15,886 nucleotides of DNA, taken from positions 1-15,886 of the forward strand of contig CANCKV010000015.1 of NCBI GenBank assembly GCA_947378615.1. The letters run 5' to 3'. A model generated the notes under the pieces. That model saw only the letters and a list, made by a program, of their open reading frames with translations. It was not told where the DNA came from and made no database searches. This document shows positions 1 to 6,636 of the stretch, piece by piece; within the stretch, counting starts at the first letter, position 1, and the number at the start of each line of letters is the position of its first letter. The stretch is from Chitinophagaceae bacterium. Its GTDB lineage: Bacteria > Bacteroidota > Bacteroidia > Chitinophagales > Chitinophagaceae. A program made the translations under genes and the position numbers.

Positions 1-68
1 TCCAAAACGCCTGTTGCCAACACAACATCTCCAATAAAAGCTGTCTGAATGATTAATATTCTTTGCAT
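1..68 (-). CDS. Glycosyltransferase family 9 (heptosyltransferase-like), N-terminal 22 codons only
   Basis: The minus strand opens with an ATG at 66-68 and reads MQRILIIQTAFIGDVVLATG before running off the window edge. The pattern 'RILIIQTAFIGDVVLAT' is the hallmark first beta-strand and glycine loop of GT9 ADP-heptose:LPS heptosyltransferases (WaaF/RfaF type), which add a heptose to lipid A core or related acceptors at the cytoplasmic face of the inner membrane. Only the N-terminus is visible, so the acceptor and exact subfamily cannot be judged. It lies 119 bp downstream of aat on the same strand and may be the last gene of a clpS-aat-GT9 transcript, although the spacer contains an inverted repeat. 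The family call rests on about 20 residues, but these are very characteristic. Confidence 0.75.
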   Translation of the reverse strand, partial: MQRILIIQTAFIGDVVLATGVL

Positions 69-109
69 CGGCAGCAAATCTAAGTGTAATCAGTAGAAGT
101 TATAAAATA

Positions 110-193
110 TGAATGATAAGTGATGAGTCATTTATAAAATAAACCTCAACGACATGGCTTTACTTATATTTCAGCATTCATAATTCATCACTT
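110..193. repeat. Spacer inverted repeat A (word AAGTGATGA)
   Basis: A 9-bp perfect inverted repeat, AAGTGATGA at 118-126 and TCATCACTT at 185-193, sits in the spacer between aat and the GT9 gene. The right arm contains the aat stop codon (188-190). Flanking degenerate copies (ATGAATGATAAG; ATTCATAATTCATC) make it look like one word reused several times. No T-tract follows, so it is not a standard terminator. It belongs to the same class as the spacer repeats at 846-962, 6454-6618 and 7325-7404. Confidence 0.6.
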
Positions 194-838
194 GTCAATA
201 AGTTGTTCCAATAAATGAGTGAATTGTTGTCGTAAAATCATTTTTGCTCCAAGGCTTTCGAGGTGTTCTGTATATACCTGACAATCTATTAATAGCACCC
301 CTTCCTTTTTAAGTTCTTCTACATATTTAATAAATGCGTATTTACTAGCATTACTTCGATGAGAAAACATGCTCTCACCAAAAAACACCTTGCCCATTCT
401 GACACCATACAATCCCCCTACTAAAATACCATCTTGCCATGCTTCTGCGCTGTGTGCAATACCCATTTTGTGTAATTCGGTATATGCCCACGCAACTTCT
501 TGTTTTATCCAAGTTCCATCTTGTCCTTTACGTTCGGTATCCTTACAGGCATTGATAACTGCCGTAAAATCTTTGTTAATAGTAAATTCGAAAGCATCTC
601 GTTTAAGTAGGGTTTTCATGCTTTTACTAACTACTAATTCATCTGGAAGTAAGACGAATCTAGGATTTGGACTCCACCACAAGGGTGCTTTCCCGTCGTA
701 CCAAGGGAATATGCCTTTTCTATAAGCAAGAAGTAATCTTTCTACACTTAAATCACCGCCTATTGCTAATAATCCATCCTCTAATGCTTCCTCGGTTGAA
801 GGAAACCATAGCCTTTCATTTAGTATGTGTAGAGCCAT
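188..838 (-). CDS. aat: Leucyl/phenylalanyl-tRNA--protein transferase
   Basis: This 216-residue cytoplasmic enzyme transfers Leu or Phe from aminoacyl-tRNA to proteins bearing N-terminal Arg or Lys. That creates primary N-degrons for ClpS and the ClpAP-type protease. The family signature runs almost uninterrupted: GLLAIGGDL near residues 22-30, AYRKGIFPWY at 38-47, WWSPNPRFVL at 54-63, TWIKQEVAWAY at 109-119, and LVGGLYGVRMGKVFFGESMF around 138-157, followed by ASKYAF, LIDCQ and HLESLGA. Length is typical of the family. The start is the ATG at 836-838, placing MALHILNERLWFP at the N-terminus, as expected for Aat. It lies 125 bp downstream of clpS on the same strand, so the degron-making enzyme and the degron-reading adaptor are neighbours. 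No separate promoter box was identified. Confidence 0.97.
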   Translation of the reverse strand: MALHILNERLWFPSTEEALEDGLLAIGGDLSVERLLLAYRKGIFPWYDGKAPLWWSPNPRFVLLPDELVVSKSMKTLLKRDAFEFTINKDFTAVINACKDTERKGQDGTWIKQEVAWAYTELHKMGIAHSAEAWQDGILVGGLYGVRMGKVFFGESMFSHRSNASKYAFIKYVEELKKEGVLLIDCQVYTEHLESLGAKMILRQQFTHLLEQLIDK

Positions 839-845
839 TATTCAA

Positions 846-962
846 TTATGAAATATGAATTATGAAATATGAGTGACTATATCCGATGAGCTATAAGTTA
901 TCTTAGCTATTATTAAATAAGTCAAAATACAAGATTCATCACTCATAGTTCATATTTCATAA
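846..962. repeat. Spacer inverted repeat B (word TTATGAAATATGAA)
   Basis: A perfect 14-bp inverted repeat, TTATGAAATATGAA at 846-859 and its complement at 949-962, fills the clpS-aat spacer. A second direct copy of 13 bp is at 860-872. The right arm ends two bases from the clpS stop codon (964-966) and the left arm begins eight bases from the aat start. On the transcript it could form a long imperfect stem around a loop of about 75 nt. There is no T-tract, so function as a terminator is unlikely. Confidence 0.75.
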
Positions 963-963
963 C

Positions 964-1272
964 TTATTTTCTTACATTTTCCTCAATTGTAGCATTGATT
1001 CCTCTATCAGTAATTGCTACACATAAGGGTTGCAATGTCTTGTAGGAACCTTCTTTCACTGCATATTTACCGTTATAGTGAATTATAAATGCACATTGTT
1101 CGGCTTGTTCTTCTGTATGTCCACATACTTCCATTAATGTTTCAATTACCCATTCAAATGTATTTACATCGTCATTCCAAATGATAATACAATGGCTATA
1201 AGAATCAACCATTACTGTTTCATCATCTTCTTTTTCCCAAGTTTTTGTTGCTAAAATGTCCGAGTGTTTCAT
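964..1272 (-). CDS. clpS: ATP-dependent Clp protease adaptor ClpS
   Basis: A 102-residue adaptor that binds N-terminal Leu, Phe, Tyr or Trp of substrates and hands them to the ClpA or ClpC-type AAA+ unfoldase. The ClpS core is clear. IWNDDVNTFEWVIETL at residues 31-46 carries the degron-binding N33, D34 and D35; EEQAEQCAFIIHYNGKY at 54-70 supplies the binding His (H65); LQPLC follows. A roughly 25-residue flexible N-terminal extension precedes the core, as in the family. The gatekeeper position, Met40 in E. coli ClpS, is Phe39 here. The start is ATG 1270-1272. A TAnnTTTG box 23 bp upstream gives a plausible promoter. aat follows on the same strand, so both halves of the N-degron route are probably co-transcribed. 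Confidence 0.96.
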   Translation of the reverse strand: MKHSDILATKTWEKEDDETVMVDSYSHCIIIWNDDVNTFEWVIETLMEVCGHTEEQAEQCAFIIHYNGKYAVKEGSYKTLQPLCVAITDRGINATIEENVRK

Positions 1273-1295
1273 AATATCCTAATAAATAAGTTTTG

Positions 1296-1303
1296 CAAAA
1301 ATA
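1296..1303 (-). promoter_or_regulatory. Candidate Bacteroidota -7 box for clpS
   Basis: The minus strand reads TATTTTTG, an exact match to TAnnTTTG, 23 bp upstream of the clpS start. No clear TTTG -33 element was found at 19-20 bp spacing, so support rests on the -7 box and position alone. The rest of the 1273-1563 spacer separates the divergent clpS and response-regulator genes and shows no other recognisable element. Confidence 0.4.
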
Positions 1304-1563
1304 GAAGGTAATGTTGAATGATAAAAAATAAAAGCAAAAAGAATTAGTCTAAAGTTAATTATTTTGAGATAATTGAAAGGCGTAGTTATCCTAGATTAGA
1401 GTTAATAAACGCAACTTGACATTTAATAAGCACAGATTCCTAACACTTTTATACTTCAACTTAATTTCTTTTCCCATGCATTGCTAAAAGCTGTACATTA
1501 CATTGCTTCCAATGAAGTTTTAGACTCATTTCAGTCTTAAATCATGTTCAAAAATATTCCACG

Positions 1564-2208
1564 ATGTATAAGTCAAAAGGAACAACGATTTTAATTGCCG
1601 ATGCCGATACCGCTTTTTCAGATTCTTTGGAAAAGATTTTAAATAAAAGAAATTTTTTAGTGATTGACAAGGTTTCTAGCAGAAGTCAGTTAGCAGACAT
1701 TTTATTAGAAGTATATCCAGATTTAGTAATTGTCGATTATAATATTTCTCAAATGACAGATGGTGATGCTGCATTAGATATTCATCATCGATTTCCCCGT
1801 CAAAAGATTCTCTTACTTACTTATTTTGCTAATCTTGATGTCTTTTCATTTTGTATTGAAAATGGCATAAATGGATTTCAACTTAAAGGGTGTAATCCGG
1901 AAGAATTGTATGAATCAATTGAAACGATTCTTAATGGTGGCTTTGCATTACCAGGAGAACATGCAAACAGTGAAATATCAGGAGATAAGCCTCCTGTATT
2001 AAATGCGTTAGGAAAAAAGTTGAAACTTACGCTTAGGGAAATTCAGGTAATAAAGTATTTGTCTGAAGGAATAACTGACGATAATATTGCCAAGTTATTA
2101 TTTCGTAGTAAGGCTTCTATTGAAGAATACAAGAACTCCATTTTCGAGAAAACACATATCTCACAACTTGAACATTTAATAGCTTATGCAAGCTTGAATT
2201 TATTATGA
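1564..2208 (+). CDS. Orphan LuxR/NarL-type response regulator
   Basis: A 214-residue two-domain regulator. The receiver domain (about 7-125) keeps every phosphorylation residue: acidic pair D13/D15 in ILIADAD, phospho-acceptor D58 in LVIVDYN, T86 in ILLLTYF and K108 in FQLKG. A short linker leads to a GerE/LuxR helix-turn-helix at about 150-214, where LTLREIQVIKYLSEGITDDNIAKLL matches the family. The recognition helix is unusual: SKASIEEYKNSIFEKTHIS, where most members read S..TVK.H...I..K. No histidine kinase is encoded in this window, so it is an orphan here. It is transcribed divergently from clpS and ends in a strong shared terminator. Targets cannot be inferred from sequence. Confidence 0.9.
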   Translation: MYKSKGTTILIADADTAFSDSLEKILNKRNFLVIDKVSSRSQLADILLEVYPDLVIVDYNISQMTDGDAALDIHHRFPRQKILLLTYFANLDVFSFCIENGINGFQLKGCNPEELYESIETILNGGFALPGEHANSEISGDKPPVLNALGKKLKLTLREIQVIKYLSEGITDDNIAKLLFRSKASIEEYKNSIFEKTHISQLEHLIAYASLNLL

Positions 2209-2266
2209 TGTAATCAAATAGAAATTGAGGGTTTAGTGTTTAAAAAGAACCACTGATTGAATAGTT

Positions 2267-2318
2267 TAAAAAAAATCGCTTGTACTTTATTGAAATGAAA
2301 GTACAAGCGTTTTTATTT
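2267..2318. terminator. Bidirectional intrinsic terminator between the response regulator and pdxJ
   Basis: A perfect 12-bp stem, CGCTTGTACTTT at 2277-2288 with its complement at 2298-2309, closes a 9-nt loop. It is flanked by an A-run on the left (2267-2275) and a T-run on the right (2310 onward). It therefore works in both directions for the convergent genes ending at 2208 (plus) and 2339 (minus). Confidence 0.92.
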
Positions 2319-2338
2319 TCATCTTCCTTTATAAATAT

Positions 2339-3079
2339 TTAGCTCAATTGCCTCTTATACATCTGTACTGCATTTTCATAGCCAAGATACAAGGCATCAC
2401 AAACAAGTGCGTGACCAATGCTGACTTCATCAATCCAAGGAATGTTTTGAGCAAAGTATTGTAAGTTATGTAAATCAAGGTCATGTCCTGCATTAATTCC
2501 CAAACCAAGTTCTCTTGCTTTATTTGCCGCTGCTATATAAGGGGCAATGACGGTCTGCTTTTCTTCCTGAGTACTGCTAACTCCTAATAGTGCAAATTGA
2601 GTTGCATAACTCTCTGTATATAATTCTATTCTGTCAGTACCCGTTAGTGCAGCGCCTTCTACCATTTCAATTACAGGGTCAACGAAGATAGAAACTCGTA
2701 TTCCTGACTTTTTGAAAACAGAGATAATATCAATTAGATAATCCTTATATTTGATAGTATCCCATCCGTGGTCACTCGTCAATTGTCCTAATGTATCGGG
2801 AACTAAAGTAACCTGATGAGGCTTTGCAGCTAATACTAAATCCACAAATTTTTGTTCGGTAGGATTGCCTTCAATATTAAATTCTGTAGTAATAATTTCT
2901 TTGATATCAAAAACATCCTGATAGGTAATATGTCTTTCGTCAGGACGAGGATGAACGGTAACGCCATCTGCACCAAACCGTTGTGCATCAATTGCAGCTT
3001 TTACCACATTCGGATTATTGCCTCCCCTACTATTCCTAATTGTGGCAAACTTATTTATATTAACACTCAACTTTATCAT
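2339..3079 (-). CDS. pdxJ: Pyridoxine 5'-phosphate synthase
   Basis: A 246-residue TIM-barrel enzyme that condenses 1-deoxy-D-xylulose 5-phosphate with 3-amino-2-oxopropyl phosphate to make pyridoxine 5'-phosphate, the last ring-forming step of the DXP-dependent vitamin B6 pathway. The N-terminus IKLSVNINKFATIRNSRGG and GADGVTVHPRPDERHI contain the active-site H43, R45 and H50. E70 sits in FNIEGN, LVPDTLGQLTSDHGWD lies at 93-107, FVDP at 132-135, NAGHDL at 196-201 with H199, and IGHALV at 221-226. The LTSDHGWD form is the Bacteroidota variant of the usual LTTEGGLD. The start is ATG 3077-3079, and a -7 box lies only four bases upstream, so the mRNA may be leaderless. It converges with the response regulator on a shared terminator. 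Confidence 0.96.
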   Translation of the reverse strand: MIKLSVNINKFATIRNSRGGNNPNVVKAAIDAQRFGADGVTVHPRPDERHITYQDVFDIKEIITTEFNIEGNPTEQKFVDLVLAAKPHQVTLVPDTLGQLTSDHGWDTIKYKDYLIDIISVFKKSGIRVSIFVDPVIEMVEGAALTGTDRIELYTESYATQFALLGVSSTQEEKQTVIAPYIAAANKARELGLGINAGHDLDLHNLQYFAQNIPWIDEVSIGHALVCDALYLGYENAVQMYKRQLS

Positions 3080-3083
3080 GCTG

Positions 3084-3091
3084 CAAATATA
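3084..3091 (-). promoter_or_regulatory. Candidate -7 box abutting the pdxJ start codon
   Basis: The minus strand reads TATATTTG, an exact TAnnTTTG match, with just four bases before the pdxJ ATG. Transcription starting the usual few bases downstream would begin at or near the start codon, giving a leaderless message. No clear -33 element was seen. Confidence 0.4.
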
Positions 3092-3185
3092 AGATTTTGA
3101 TTATGGATAAGGAATTGATGTGACTATTCAAATAGAATAATAGTTATACCCAAAATAATAAACACAATATTCATTCAAACAGTGT

Positions 3186-3193
3186 TACATTTG
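3186..3193 (+). promoter_or_regulatory. Candidate -7 box for the intergenic small RNA
   Basis: TACATTTG matches TAnnTTTG exactly on the plus strand. It lies about 80 bp upstream of an intrinsic terminator stem with no ORF between them. Its last seven bases could instead form the outer stem of the RNA by pairing with 3261-3267, so promoter and structural readings compete. Confidence 0.35.
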
Positions 3194-3198
3194 CAATA

Positions 3199-3305
3199 AC
3201 GCCGAAGTCGTTTAGGACGTTAAGAGAAGGAACTAGCAATAGTGGCATACACTCATCGGACAAATGTTTTCTAGCCAATTGTTTTAAATAGCAATTGGCT
3301 TTTTT
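3199..3305 (+). ncRNA. Candidate structured small RNA, family not recognised
   Basis: Between pdxJ and the tandem array is a comparatively GC-rich stretch of about 105 nt with many self-complementary segments and no reading frame. CCGA at 3202-3205 can pair with TCGG at 3256-3259. Inside are two small hairpins: ACTA/TAGT closing a GCAA tetraloop at 3231-3242, and AGTG/CACT around 3241-3253, which overlap and may be alternatives. It ends in a strong terminator and is preceded by a TAnnTTTG box. No downstream gene exists within 370 bp on this strand, so a stand-alone RNA is more likely than a riboswitch. It lacks the conserved SRP RNA loop, and I could not assign it to a known family. Ends are approximate. 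Confidence 0.45.
3273..3305 (+). terminator. Intrinsic terminator of the candidate small RNA
   Basis: A perfect 9-bp stem, AGCCAATTG at 3273-3281 with CAATTGGCT at 3292-3300, closes a 10-nt loop and is followed by TTTTT ATTTT on the plus strand. No protein gene ends upstream on this strand within 900 bp, which is the main argument for a transcript here. Confidence 0.85.
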
Positions 3306-3545
3306 ATTTTCTTTCATAGAGAGTATTGAGAGCTAAATATTTCTTTACTGTTCTTATTTCTTCTGCATAAAAATAAGTTTCCACAATTTTAGTTTTATAT
3401 AGCAAACAGATATTCCCAATTTTATTCTTCTCAAAAGAAATTTTGCATTCAGTAGAGTAATAGCATTGATTAAATTAAAATCAGCTAATTATTTTTTTTT
3501 CAAATAAATTATTCATCAAAGAAATCTTCATCAAGGTCTAAAGGA
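3306..3545. other. AT-rich spacer without a recognisable gene
   Basis: No ORF, hairpin or promoter of note was seen in this stretch. On the minus strand, 3509-3550 reads LTPLDLDEDFFDE followed by TAA, which looks like the acidic C-terminal tail of a protein. It is cut off by an in-frame stop exactly where the 42-bp tandem array begins. This could be a gene remnant or chance. Confidence 0.5.
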
Positions 3546-3837
3546 GTGAGTTATTTCATAAAAAAGCTATTGCCTGTGAGGTCACACAAGAGTGAGTTAT
3601 TTCATAAAAGATGATGCCTCTGTGGTCACAGAAGTGAGTAGTTTCATAAAAGATCTAGCCTCTGTGGTCTAAAGAGTGACTTCTTTTATAAAAGATATTG
3701 CCTCTGTGGTCACAGAAGTGAGTTGTTTCATAAAAGATGTAGCCTCTGTGGTTTCATTAGTGAGTTATTTCATGAATGATATTGCCTCTGTGGTCTCTAG
3801 AGTGAGTAGTTTTATAAACTATGGAACCGGTAGGTCT
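3546..3837 (+). repeat. Tandem array of 42-bp units (about seven copies)
   Basis: Units begin at 3546, 3592, 3634, 3676, 3718, 3760 and 3802. The first is 46 bp, the next five are exactly 42 bp, and the last is degenerate. Two blocks are nearly invariant: GTGAGT then TTTCATAAAAGAT, and GCCTCTGTGGTC. They are separated by a variable triplet and followed by a variable hexamer; a variable dinucleotide lies inside the first block. In some units TCTGTGGTCACAGA forms a perfect 6-bp hairpin. In one plus-strand frame each unit encodes 14 residues of the form VSxFIKDxASVVxx, but a TAA in the third unit and the length change in the first break the frame. Edge units are the most diverged, as expected of an array homogenised internally. 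Confidence 0.93.
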
Positions 3838-3931
3838 AAAATATGCTGCTTTAATTTTTCTTATTATCAACCTATTATCTCCTTTATTCCTCATTTCTCT
3901 ATAACTTTTACCTTACAACTATACTCACAAC

Positions 3932-6409
3932 TTAGTGCGCAATCAAATTTGCCATCAACCGATACGCACCTGGAACACCTGCAGGTAACTGCCTGAATAA
4001 TACCAAGCTAACATAAGTAAACCGACCCTTTCCCAAAGTAGTAGTGATGAGGCTACCTGTTCCATCGGCTTTATCGCCACTGTCTTTCATCCCCAAAATG
4101 GATTCGTAATGTGTATCAATCTGCTCTGCTTGGTAAGTACTTCGCTCCTGAGTCCATCCTTCAAAATCTTTATCTGTAATCTTATTCGGGTAATTCAAGA
4201 GGGGGCTATTTGGCAGTAAAAAGTGTACGGCTGCATCTTCCTCAGTTACTCTCGACAAACTATTGACCACAAAAGGATAGGGGCCAATTTTAATATTCTT
4301 AGTGCCTACAAGATTACTCTTAGCATATTGAACAATCAGATTACCACCATTCTTAACATAGTTCATCAGAATCTCATTCTTTGTCGTCAACCATTCCAAT
4401 AGATTATAAGCCCTTATGCCTGTTACTATGGCATCGTATTGCTTCAAAGTTGTTTCATTGATGTCTATTTCTGTCAAGAACTTAACTTCATATCCCATAT
4501 TAATTAAGGCATCAGGCACTTTATCGCCTGCCCCTACGATGTAACCAATCTTCTTTCCGACAATCTTACAATCTACATTTACGAGATTTGCCTTAGCCTT
4601 AGGAAAATAAGTTATTGTAGGAATATGGTCGTAGGCAATTGTCTTTGTAAACCCATTATAAGTGCCTTCATTTGCATACAAACTAGCAATTTCCGTAGTA
4701 TTAGCTTGCTTTGACTTAGGTGTAAATGTACCCGACCAAGTATTTTCTGTATTATTGAAAGTGCCATATTTGATTAGTTTGTCGCTATAAGTCCAATTCT
4801 CGGTGAATTGTTGTTTTATTTTATACAACACACTGTCTTTAACATTCGATTTAAAATGAATATCCGCCTTTACAGGCACTCCATTTATCGAAATGTAATT
4901 GTCTTTTGTATAATTCAATTCCATTTTGGGAAGTACTACAACGGGTTGGTATAATTCTCCCTTTGCAGGATCAACAATCTTAAATTGAACAGGTCGATTG
5001 ATTGTAAAAGTTTCTCCTTCAATCTTTACTTGATAACTCACTCGAAATGCAGCTTCGTTCTCAGCCTTACCAATTAGCTTTTGGTCACGTACATCAAAAC
5101 TGCCATTATCAATAGGGTATTCGAGCCAATAAGGTTGTGAAATCTTCCTGTTTTCTGCTACAGCAATTGCGTGGGCTATTGTGATGTTTTTATTTAATCC
5201 TAAAGAGATTTTCACGGTTGTGTCCCAACCATCAACATTTATATGCGTCAAAGAAATAGTAGTATTCGCACCAAAACGATTATTTAAAACCAAACTTACT
5301 TTTAGGGTATCGCCCTGTGCGATTGTTTGTTGTGCTGTAGTTGCTTCTGAAAACAAACCACTACAAGATTCTATCAAATCCTGTACTTCTCCTAACTTTT
5401 TGTTACGCCAATTACTTTCGGGTAATGCCTTAATTGTTTGATATATACTGACTAAACTAGGAACACTTGCAGAAGGATTAATAAAACTGAATTGTTCGGC
5501 CAACGTCTTAATCTTTTCTTCAATTGCAGCACCACCCTGAATTCGATTCCAACTAATGTCTATCCCATCCATTAATTCATTTTGAGGGGCAGCCCCCCCT
5601 GTAGTTTTGAAGTATTCAATAAATTCTCCCCTCCTTCTAGGTCGTCCTTCTCCTTGACTCTTGTGCATGCTTCTCGCCTCCCCTCCTATCTCTCCATAAC
5701 TCTTTCCTAATAAGGGATTGTATCCTCCTACATCAATTTTCAATTGGTCATCAGCAGTCGTATTAATAGTACCAAAGCTGTAGGTATTCCATAGTATTCG
5801 TTTTGCTTGCCAAGGCTTTACACCATAATTCAATTGTTCGGGAAACTTAGTCGGGTCGGCAGCAGCAGTAAAAGCTTCATTTGCCAATAACGAAGAAGCT
5901 GCATGATGTCCATGTCCCGCACGGGCATCACCGGGAAAACGAGTAATGATGATATCGGGTTGATACTGCCTAATAATCCAAACAATATCACTCAGTATCT
6001 TATCCTTACCCCATATCTTCAGTGCTTCTGTAGCATTTTTACAAAAACCAAATTCGAAGGCACGACTAAAATATTGTTCACTGCCATCAATTCTCCTTGC
6101 AGCCAACAACTCTTGTGTACGAATCATCCCTAATTCAACACCTTGTTCACTACCAATCAAATTCTGACCTCCATCGCCACGAGTTAAGCTTAGATAGGCA
6201 GTACGATATAGTTTTTCTTTGGCAAACCAAGGCAACAATCCATTATTTTCATCATCGGGATGCGCTGCTATGTAAAGGACACTCCCCAACACATTCAACT
6301 TCTTTATCTGCAAATAAATATCTGCACTAGTATTCACAACAGGTTGTTGTGCGTGAAGTGTTTGCAGGAAAAAGCAACAAACCAATAATGATTTGAACAA
6401 TAATTTCAT
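3932..6409 (-). CDS. Secreted large PIG-L family deacetylase
   Basis: An 825-residue exported protein. A signal peptide (MKLLFKSLLVCCFFLQTLHA, then QQPV) directs it out of the cytoplasm. The PIG-L/LmbE zinc-deacetylase domain covers about 38-260. AAHPDDEN supplies H50 and D53, TRGDGGQN is at 77-84, MIRTQELLAARRIDG is at 95-109, and RFPGDARAGHGHHAAS at 157-172 supplies the third zinc ligand. These enzymes remove N-acetyl groups from N-acetyl-sugars. The middle (about 360-600) looks like beta-sandwich modules, and 618-710 (GKKIGYIVGAGDKVPDAL, YDAIVTGIRAYN) resembles a ThuA/class I glutamine-amidotransferase-like fold without a visible catalytic triad. This long architecture recurs in Bacteroidota. 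The substrate is unknown; an extracellular or periplasmic amino-sugar glycan is plausible. It is downstream of deoC on the same strand. Confidence 0.9.
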   Translation of the reverse strand: MKLLFKSLLVCCFFLQTLHAQQPVVNTSADIYLQIKKLNVLGSVLYIAAHPDDENNGLLPWFAKEKLYRTAYLSLTRGDGGQNLIGSEQGVELGMIRTQELLAARRIDGSEQYFSRAFEFGFCKNATEALKIWGKDKILSDIVWIIRQYQPDIIITRFPGDARAGHGHHAASSLLANEAFTAAADPTKFPEQLNYGVKPWQAKRILWNTYSFGTINTTADDQLKIDVGGYNPLLGKSYGEIGGEARSMHKSQGEGRPRRRGEFIEYFKTTGGAAPQNELMDGIDISWNRIQGGAAIEEKIKTLAEQFSFINPSASVPSLVSIYQTIKALPESNWRNKKLGEVQDLIESCSGLFSEATTAQQTIAQGDTLKVSLVLNNRFGANTTISLTHINVDGWDTTVKISLGLNKNITIAHAIAVAENRKISQPYWLEYPIDNGSFDVRDQKLIGKAENEAAFRVSYQVKIEGETFTINRPVQFKIVDPAKGELYQPVVVLPKMELNYTKDNYISINGVPVKADIHFKSNVKDSVLYKIKQQFTENWTYSDKLIKYGTFNNTENTWSGTFTPKSKQANTTEIASLYANEGTYNGFTKTIAYDHIPTITYFPKAKANLVNVDCKIVGKKIGYIVGAGDKVPDALINMGYEVKFLTEIDINETTLKQYDAIVTGIRAYNLLEWLTTKNEILMNYVKNGGNLIVQYAKSNLVGTKNIKIGPYPFVVNSLSRVTEEDAAVHFLLPNSPLLNYPNKITDKDFEGWTQERSTYQAEQIDTHYESILGMKDSGDKADGTGSLITTTLGKGRFTYVSLVLFRQLPAGVPGAYRLMANLIAH

Positions 6410-6453
6410 AATTGTAATTTAGAGAGAATCTTTAACACAAGGTTATCAAGGGA

Positions 6454-6618
6454 GTAATAAGTAATAAGTTGTAAGTAATATGTTATAAGTTTAAAGCACA
6501 CTAAACTATGAAACAAATTACTCAGCTTGTTCTGTGGTATCACCACGAGAAACAAGGTATCATAAGCATGTAAATCAACCTCTTACTAACCTATTACTTA
6601 TAACCTATTACTTATTAC
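6454..6618. repeat. Spacer inverted repeat C with a nested hairpin
   Basis: The deoC to PIG-L spacer carries the word GTAATAAGTAATA at 6454-6466 and its complement at 6606-6618. Several more degenerate copies lie on each side (TTGTAAGTAATA; CCTATTACTTATAACC). Between the arms is an independent hairpin: CTTGTTCTGTGGT at 6526-6538 pairs with 6542-6556 around a 3-nt loop, with two single-base bulges. The right word run reaches the deoC stop codon at 6637. No T-tract follows either stem. Confidence 0.75.
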
Positions 6619-6636
6619 CTATAACCTATTACTTAA

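Noticed and set aside
3187..3277. SRP RNA or hammerhead ribozyme
   Set aside because: The AGG...AGCA segment has a spacing too long for the conserved SRP loop and lacks the GGAA tetraloop arrangement. On the minus strand CCGATGAG resembles the hammerhead core CUGAUGAG but breaks an essential position and no GAAA partner is placed correctly.
3546..3837. CRISPR array
   Set aside because: Units are directly tandem with only 2-, 3- and 6-base variable slots. There are no unique spacers of about 30 bp and no cas genes nearby.
3676..3996. A 106-codon plus-strand frame starting in the 42-bp array
   Set aside because: It begins at a GTG inside a repeat unit and ends antisense to the last codons of the PIG-L gene. 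The part after the array has no protein-like pattern, and upstream units are out of frame or contain a stop, so it is treated as a product of the repeat rather than a gene.
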